Source of the DNA: an uncultured bacterium
GTDB lineage: Bacteria; Cyanobacteriota; Vampirovibrionia; Gastranaerophilales; Gastranaerophilaceae
NCBI GenBank assembly: GCA_902766105.1
Contig: CACXCI010000069.1
Span: 1-35,243 of the forward strand
Direction: 5' to 3'
DNA length: 35,243 nt
This document shows, in pieces, positions 30,495-35,243 of this stretch (its first letter is position 1; every line of letters begins with the position of its first letter). The notes under the pieces were generated by a model. It saw only the letters and a program-made list of their open reading frames with translations. It was not told the origin of the DNA and searched no databases. A program made the position numbers and the translations under genes.

Positions 30495-30851
30495 TTATGA
30501 TTTTATAGAGAGTTTTTTGTTGAATTCATGTTTTTTTAGATTTAGAAATATTTCAATAATTTGTTTATATGTATTACGTTTTGCAAGCACAATTTTTTCC
30601 TTGCTGTTGGTAGCTCGTGTTGCAACTAATGAATATTCAACATCCCACCCCATAGTTTTTTGTAAAAGTTCTATGGTGTAGTCATCGTGCCCGAAATTAC
30701 CGTAATTTTCCAGTTGTTTGTTTAATAAATAATTCTTTTTAAGCCTGTTAGAACCGCTATTTACGTACCCTCTAACAGAATTTATTAATCTGTCTGAAAC
30801 TTTTACTCCAAAAGATGGTCTGGTGTTGTTTATATTTGTTTCTACACGCAT
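30495..30851 (-). CDS. Small soluble protein, unknown function (FG-type N-terminus)
   Basis: Start chosen at the ATG at 30851, because GGAG lies 6 nt upstream and overlaps an earlier in-frame ATG at 30863. The 118-residue protein starts MRVETNINNTRPSFGVKVSD. The NTRPSF part matches NTTRPNF of the membrane protein at 2156-2629. There is no membrane segment. Predicted helices and the stretch NYGNFGHDDYTIELLQKTMG follow, and the C-terminus is basic. Function unknown. The shared N-terminus is the only clue and may mark a family-wide feature. Confidence 0.7.
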   Translation of the reverse strand: MRVETNINNTRPSFGVKVSDRLINSVRGYVNSGSNRLKKNYLLNKQLENYGNFGHDDYTIELLQKTMGWDVEYSLVATRATNSKEKIVLAKRNTYKQIIEIFLNLKKHEFNKKLSIKS

Positions 30852-30907
30852 ATCTTTCTCCATTCAATATGAATATAAATATATAATACATAACAATACA
30901 AATTTTG

Positions 30908-31576
30908 CTACCTTATGTTAAGAAATTTATGAACTTGTGGAATAAGTCTTACATCTTTATATTTTTGTATAAATTTATCTAAAATTTCATTGTAAAATTC
31001 TGAATCTGCTGACATTTTATCTCCAATCATTTTTGGTTGAAGAATTAGAGATATGTTGTATGTTTTTGCTATATTGCAACAATTATTTATTTCTTCGTCT
31101 GTAATATTTTGGTCAAACACGATTTTTGCAAAAGTTTCAGTACCTTTGCAGCTTTCTAAAAATCTTTTATGCAGTGCCATTGTATCTTTGCCTGTTGAAG
31201 ATTTTAGTTTTATGTCTGCTGAAATTATGTCAATACAATCTTTTATTTGTTCTAAATTTTTATGTAAAGTTGCATTAGTTTCCAAATATATTTTTACAAA
31301 AGGTTTTATCAGGGGTAAAAATTCTTTCAGAAAATCACTATTTAACAATGGCTCTCCGCCTGTTAAAGAAATTGAATGAAATGTTGACAGATTATATTCA
31401 TCGGTAATTTTTTTATATAGTTGTTGAGGAGTATATTCAATACCTGTTTGAAATTCAGTATCGCAATATGAACAATTCAAATTGCAACCGCAAAATCTTA
31501 TAAACAATTGTTTATAACCTACAACAGGTCCTTCCCCCTGAATTGATGAAAATATTTCGTTAATTTTGGTTTTCAT
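30908..31576 (-). CDS. queE: 7-carboxy-7-deazaguanine synthase (radical SAM)
   Basis: It makes 7-carboxy-7-deazaguanine in the queuosine pathway. The 222-residue protein starts MKTKINEIFSSIQGEGPVVG, the QueE signature. The radical SAM motif is CNLNCSYC (Cys31, Cys35, Cys38), and LTGGEPLL binds SAM. The C-terminus RLIPQVHKFL is typical of the family. It overlaps the 3' end of the dnaJ-like gene by 17 nt. Other queuosine genes (queC, queD, queF, tgt) are not in this window. Confidence 0.94.
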   Translation of the reverse strand: MKTKINEIFSSIQGEGPVVGYKQLFIRFCGCNLNCSYCDTEFQTGIEYTPQQLYKKITDEYNLSTFHSISLTGGEPLLNSDFLKEFLPLIKPFVKIYLETNATLHKNLEQIKDCIDIISADIKLKSSTGKDTMALHKRFLESCKGTETFAKIVFDQNITDEEINNCCNIAKTYNISLILQPKMIGDKMSADSEFYNEILDKFIQKYKDVRLIPQVHKFLNIR

Positions 31577-32633
31577 TGATAAAATTCTTTCTCATATCAT
31601 CCTTTGACAAGTTTTTAAGCTTTTCATAAAGCTCAATTTCATCATCTGATAAATCTTGAGAAATTTCAATACATACCGTAATAATTAAATCGCCTATTTT
31701 GCCATGTTTTTTTATGCCTTGTCCTGCCAGTCTGAATTTTTGACCTGAACGAGTGTTTTTGGGGAGCTTTAATTTTATTATGCCGTCAAAAGTCGGGACT
31801 TTAATTTCTTCGCCTAGCGCAGCTTCAAATGGGGTTATTGGTATGTCATAATAAATATCAAGTTTGTCGGTCCTGATTTTTGTTTGGGTTTCTATTTTTA
31901 TATTTATGAATAGGTCGCCATTCGAGCCGCCGTTTTTACCAATTCCGCCTTCACCTTTTAGGCGTAGTTTTGCACCATCTTTTATTCCTTTCGGGATTAT
32001 TACGGTTATTCTTTTTCGCTTGGAAATTTCGCCTGTCCCGTTGCATTCCTCACATTTACCACCGTTAATAAAACGGTGTCCCATACAAGTCGGGCAGGTT
32101 TGGGTAGTCAGTATATTAATTATTCTTTTGCTCCCCGTAATAACTTCTTCAGGTGTTATTGTTACCTCTGTTGTTATATTTTGTCCTTTTTGGGGTTTTT
32201 TATTATCTTTTGCTCGCTTATTTTTTTTGAATTTTGTAAAAAAATATTTAATTGTTTTAAAAATTGAAAAATCTCTTTTTTGAACTTTTGTTTGATTTTT
32301 TTTAGGTTCATAATTCTTTTTTGTGTTTTTGTTATCAGAAGCAGAAGATGTTTTATATTCTTCTTCTGTTTTTTTGAATGAAGTGTTTTCTGTTGTGTCA
32401 GAAGTTTTAAATATACCCTTTAAAATATTATATTTTTCTCTTTCCTGCGGATTTGACAAGGTTTCATAGGCTATAGTTATCATTTTGAATTTTTCTATGG
32501 AATCTTTTTCTTTATTTATATCAGGGTGGTATTTTCGTGCAAGTCGGCGGTATGCAGATTTTATTTCTTCTGCTGTCGAATCTGCATTAACCTCTAAAAC
32601 TTCGTAATAATTAAGATTATTAAACACCATCAT
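31560..32633 (-). CDS. DnaJ-like co-chaperone with a single zinc site
   Basis: It stimulates a DnaK-type chaperone. The 357-residue protein has an N-terminal J domain with HPD at 36-38 and YEVLEVNADSTAEEIKSAYR. Instead of the usual Gly/Phe-rich linker, residues 75-150 are lysine-rich (KKNQTKVQKRDF, FKKNKRAKDNKK). The zinc region has only CPTCMG (Cys179, Cys182) and CEECNGTG (Cys193, Cys196), half of the four-repeat zinc finger, so one zinc atom. The C-terminal substrate-binding domains follow (VTITPEEVITGSKR, then IPKGIKDGAKLRLKGEG and FRLAGQGIKK). The ribosome site is weak and the start could be the second ATG. Confidence 0.9.
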   Translation of the reverse strand: MMVFNNLNYYEVLEVNADSTAEEIKSAYRRLARKYHPDINKEKDSIEKFKMITIAYETLSNPQEREKYNILKGIFKTSDTTENTSFKKTEEEYKTSSASDNKNTKKNYEPKKNQTKVQKRDFSIFKTIKYFFTKFKKNKRAKDNKKPQKGQNITTEVTITPEEVITGSKRIINILTTQTCPTCMGHRFINGGKCEECNGTGEISKRKRITVIIPKGIKDGAKLRLKGEGGIGKNGGSNGDLFINIKIETQTKIRTDKLDIYYDIPITPFEAALGEEIKVPTFDGIIKLKLPKNTRSGQKFRLAGQGIKKHGKIGDLIITVCIEISQDLSDDEIELYEKLKNLSKDDMRKNFINENQN

Positions 32634-32685
32634 ATCTACTATTTAATGACGGTATTAAAAAAATCAAGTAGTCAGACAACTATTT

Positions 32686-34611
32686 CTAATCTAATTTTGT
32701 TAAATCAGAGATACTTGGGTCAAGTAATCTTCTGCCAACATTTTCAAAAGTAATTGAGCATAATGTTTTGTTGCCGTATTTAATAATTTTTTCAATAACT
32801 CCTCTGCCATATCTTTGGTGTGTTACGGTATCGCCTTGATTATACAGAGCGGACTTGTCGTTATCAGAATTATCATCCGGTGAATATATAGGAACAACCG
32901 GAGGTTGTTCTTCTTCGTAATTGTCGTCAGTCAAAATTTCACCTTCAACAATTTCTTCGCCTTCTGATATTGGTTGAGTTTCATCAATGAAATCTAAATC
33001 AGCTTCTGTCAATTCTTCGCTTTGCAAATCCGGCTCTGCTATTTCCGGTTCGTCAATTTCAATATTATCTTCAGAAATATCCTGCTCGTCATCTAAAATG
33101 TTTGCAACAGGTTTTATAATATTATCTGAGAATTCCTCTGTTGTTTCTTCCTCGATTTTTTCAATTTCGGGTTCTTCTTGCTCCTGAATATCCTCTATCT
33201 CAACTATTTCTTCTGTATCTTGAATTTTAGGTTCAGCAGTTGATGGTTCAACAGTAGTTATCGGTTCAAGAGGCGGTGTTTGTTCAAGCTCTTCAACTGA
33301 AAAATCTACAGGAATTTGGTTGCCGTAATCATCAATTTTTACCATTTGTGTGTTATCTGCTGCCGGAATAAATTGATATTTATCTCCCAATACATCATCA
33401 AGTGTTAAATCTGTTTCTATATCGCTCATTAAAACTATAAACGGAACATCTTGTGTCAATTTCCCACAAACAATACATTCATTGGTATTAAGTTTATTGA
33501 TAAATGTCCCAAATTCTACAAATTCATTATTAGTATTTTCGGGGTTAAAAACTATTATATTTTGTGCGTGTTTTTTTAATTCTTGTGCGTATTTGTATGA
33601 ACTGTTTACAAATATAGTTGTGAAGATATGGTTGTGGTTGATAATTTGTTTTAATAATTTTTTATCAGAATTGTTATCATTAAGCGGAACAAAGTAATAA
33701 ATATACTTATCAATTGAATTCAAAGTGTTATGGACAATTGATATAATTTCTTTTTGCAAAGAGTCTTCAACATCTTTAAGGTCAAGGATGACACAATTTT
33801 TAGCTTCTAATTTTTCTTTAAGAGCAAGAACTTCATCTTTAGTATTTGCAAATATATTTGCATCTCTGTATTTTAAAAGTTTATTTTTCAAAAGAGCCAA
33901 TTCCGGCATTTGAAGTTCTTTATATTGATTTGTAACCACGTTAACAAAATTATCTATAGGCAGAAATTTAAAATCTAATGAATTAATATATTGCTGAACA
34001 GCGTAAAAAATATCCTGAATAACAGCTTTTGTTGATGCTTCCACGCCCTCTAATTCGTATTCAAATAAATAATCAATCATTTCGGAATTTAGAGGTAATT
34101 TATAATCAACACCCAATTTAATTTTTTCATAATCATCATAGATGTTGTCGGTATCAATAATAACACTTTTTTCTTTCATTTGAAAAAGTTGTTTTATACA
34201 ATTTGAGATAAAAGTTTTTTGATGAATATCTTTTTGAGTAAATACAGTAAGATTTCGTTCAAAAATAGAAACATCCAAAGAAAGCATATTATCAGATTGT
34301 GCAAGATTTCCTATTTTTATAGGAGTTTCAATCGGTAAAAGATGTAAAAGTTCATCAAGAGGTAATGATGATATTTCTGCATTCATATTCGGTATAGAAC
34401 CGTCATAATTATCAACAACTCCATCTGATGTGAAAGTAAAAATCAATTTACCTATTGCAAAGTGATTTGCAGTATCTGATTTAAGATTAACAAATTGTGC
34501 AACATAAGATTTGTTACTCCCTGCCAGAACGATAAATCTGCCCAATATCGGGTTTTCGCTTTCTTCATATGACAATTTAACCAAATTATTCTTAATTTCA
34601 AGTAAATTCAT
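32686..34611 (-). CDS. HerA-like protein with degenerate P-loop and PcrA-type Tudor-like C-terminus
   Basis: The protein is 641 residues. Residues 20-60 (GRFIVLAGSNKSYVAQFVNL) and 95-115 fit a HerA HAS-barrel. The ATPase part has QKDIHQKT (126-133) where a HerA P-loop GxxGxGKT is expected: Lys and Thr are kept, the glycines are lost. VIIDTDNIY (150-158) sits at Walker B. Residues of about 351-398 (NIIVFNPENTNN, then NECIVCGKLTQDVPFIVLM) resemble the HerA C-terminus. An acidic disordered linker (about 438-588) leads to QGDTVTHQRYGRGVIEKIIK (592-611), which resembles the PcrA/UvrD C-terminal Tudor-like domain. GAGAGGG precedes the ATG. Confidence 0.68.
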   Translation of the reverse strand: MNLLEIKNNLVKLSYEESENPILGRFIVLAGSNKSYVAQFVNLKSDTANHFAIGKLIFTFTSDGVVDNYDGSIPNMNAEISSLPLDELLHLLPIETPIKIGNLAQSDNMLSLDVSIFERNLTVFTQKDIHQKTFISNCIKQLFQMKEKSVIIDTDNIYDDYEKIKLGVDYKLPLNSEMIDYLFEYELEGVEASTKAVIQDIFYAVQQYINSLDFKFLPIDNFVNVVTNQYKELQMPELALLKNKLLKYRDANIFANTKDEVLALKEKLEAKNCVILDLKDVEDSLQKEIISIVHNTLNSIDKYIYYFVPLNDNNSDKKLLKQIINHNHIFTTIFVNSSYKYAQELKKHAQNIIVFNPENTNNEFVEFGTFINKLNTNECIVCGKLTQDVPFIVLMSDIETDLTLDDVLGDKYQFIPAADNTQMVKIDDYGNQIPVDFSVEELEQTPPLEPITTVEPSTAEPKIQDTEEIVEIEDIQEQEEPEIEKIEEETTEEFSDNIIKPVANILDDEQDISEDNIEIDEPEIAEPDLQSEELTEADLDFIDETQPISEGEEIVEGEILTDDNYEEEQPPVVPIYSPDDNSDNDKSALYNQGDTVTHQRYGRGVIEKIIKYGNKTLCSITFENVGRRLLDPSISDLTKLD

Positions 34612-34635
34612 CTTTTACCCTCTCTACTCGATTAG

Positions 34636-34644
34636 ATTGTACCA
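34636..34644 (-). promoter_or_regulatory. Extended -10 box of the HerA-like gene
   Basis: On the minus strand TGG-TACAAT reads from 34644 to 34636, 24 nt before the ATG, leaving a leader of about 17 nt with GAGAGGG. Confidence 0.5.
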
Positions 34645-34706
34645 TGAAAACTTAGAATAATTTATACATGTCTTTAGATTACTTAATAAAAACAAAATCA
34701 CTAAGC

Positions 34707-34730
34707 AATGGTAGACTAAAGTCTACCATT
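34707..34730. repeat. Palindromic hairpin between yqeK and the HerA-like gene
   Basis: AATGGTAGACT (34707-34717) pairs perfectly with AGTCTACCATT (34720-34730) around AA. It lies just after the yqeK stop on the minus strand and could be its terminator or another REP-like element; GTAG occurs on both arms. Confidence 0.5.
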
Positions 34731-34733
34731 TAA

Positions 34734-35243
34734 CTATGAATTTAATTCTTTTTGGTATTGATTATAAATATCAATAGTCAGCGGACAAATCATTAAATCT
34801 CTTTCAACAAGACTTTTGATAGTTTGTTTGTAGCATTGTAAGATAGCCTTATTCAATCCGTTTTTTTCTGTTAAATAACTTCTGATAGGTTGAGCATACC
34901 AATTTTCTCTTGTTCGTTCTTCAATTTTATCTGCAAGAAAAATTATTTTTTCAAAATCAGTCATATTAAGTTTGCCCAAGGTATGCCAGCGAATTGCGGA
35001 TAAAATTTCTTCATCATTCACACCGAAGGTTTGTTTTGCAACATAAGCACTAACCGGTGCATGCAGAGTTTTTTTGTTGCTTTTTTCGATTTCATCAACC
35101 TCGGGGATATTTTCTTCTATTAGCGATATTAATTTTTCAGTGGAAAAGCACTTGGCACAATCGTGTAGCAAGCCTGCCAAATATGCTTTTTCAGGTTCAA
35201 GGCTATATTTTACAGCCAAATTTCTTGCACATTCTGCTGTTCC
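34734..35243 (-). CDS. yqeK: YqeK-type HD-domain diadenosine tetraphosphatase, 5' part missing
   Basis: Hydrolyses Ap4A to ADP, a family assignment. The gene runs off the right edge, so its start is outside. The visible frame begins GTAECARNLAVKYSLEPEKA. The HD motif is LLHDCAK, followed by histidine in LHAPVSAYVA and WHT in AIRWHTLGK. The aspartate is in FLADKIEERTR. The first metal histidine of the family, usually upstream in RYEHT, lies outside the window. A translation that begins at 35219 would only start at an internal TTG, so it is not a real start. Confidence 0.88.
   Translation of the reverse strand, partial: GTAECARNLAVKYSLEPEKAYLAGLLHDCAKCFSTEKLISLIEENIPEVDEIEKSNKKTLHAPVSAYVAKQTFGVNDEEILSAIRWHTLGKLNMTDFEKIIFLADKIEERTRENWYAQPIRSYLTEKNGLNKAILQCYKQTIKSLVERDLMICPLTIDIYNQYQKELNS

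Noticed and set aside
1-35243. tRNA genes, rRNA, CRISPR arrays, prophage or toxin-antitoxin systems
   Set aside because: I looked for cloverleaf, spacer-repeat and characteristic protein signatures and saw none. This was by eye only, so a covariance-model search could still find a small RNA.

Overview
The window is AT-rich bacterial chromosome holding about 37 protein genes, almost all intact. The best guess at its owner is a non-photosynthetic relative of cyanobacteria: a gut-type Gastranaerophilales/Melainabacteria (Vampirovibrionia) genome. This is an inference. It rests on very low GC, the efp-accB-accC order, Gram-negative envelope genes (secretin, Mla-type permease and ATPase), and several short proteins with a shared N-terminal signature ending in FTS or FG, which I associate with that group. 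No photosynthesis genes, tRNA, rRNA or CRISPR array were seen.

Layout. 1-1560: rpmH, rnpA and an unknown gene overlapping rnpA, then a relic of an IS4-type transposase. 1589-2629 (-): two abutting small membrane-protein genes of unknown function. 2717-5426: efp, accB, accC. 5427-5668: several REP-type hairpins followed by a REP-associated tyrosine transposase (RAYT). 6222-8790: lytic transglycosylase (-), folC, and rpmI-rplT with a structured leader and a strong terminator. 8808-13072: pilin-like protein (-), MATE exporter, a 44-residue membrane protein (-), a U32 tRNA-hydroxylation-type protein, and a YqeG-type HAD phosphatase. 13206-19480: a type IV pilus/type II secretion operon (PilP/GspC-like protein, secretin, ATPase, platform protein) with a consensus promoter and a terminator. 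19497-20309: an SDR oxidoreductase. 20310-20876: about 570 bp of non-coding DNA full of hairpins. 20877-25591: a large TPR protein, an Mla-type permease and ATPase, and an aminotransferase. 25636-27253: a small Asn/Tyr-rich protein (-) and a divergent PurD-like ATP-grasp protein. 27489-29313 (-): def-fmt-aroH. 29458-30493: two secreted TPR proteins. 30495-35243 (-): an unknown small protein, queE, a DnaJ variant, a degenerate HerA-like protein ending in a PcrA-type Tudor-like domain, and a partial yqeK.

The most interesting signals are these. (1) Seven plus-strand genes have a -10 box ending exactly 6 nt before the ATG, which predicts leaderless mRNAs. (2) The RAYT gene carries a copy of its own REP in frame and has REPs with the GTAG tag around it. 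(3) Two intergenic elements are built of octamer repeats arranged as inverted arms. (4) Two hairpins in 20310-20876 have diverged in sequence but kept their pairing. (5) The 641-residue HerA-like protein lacks Walker A glycines and is fused to a Tudor-like tail. (6) A PurD-like protein has lost family hallmark residues.
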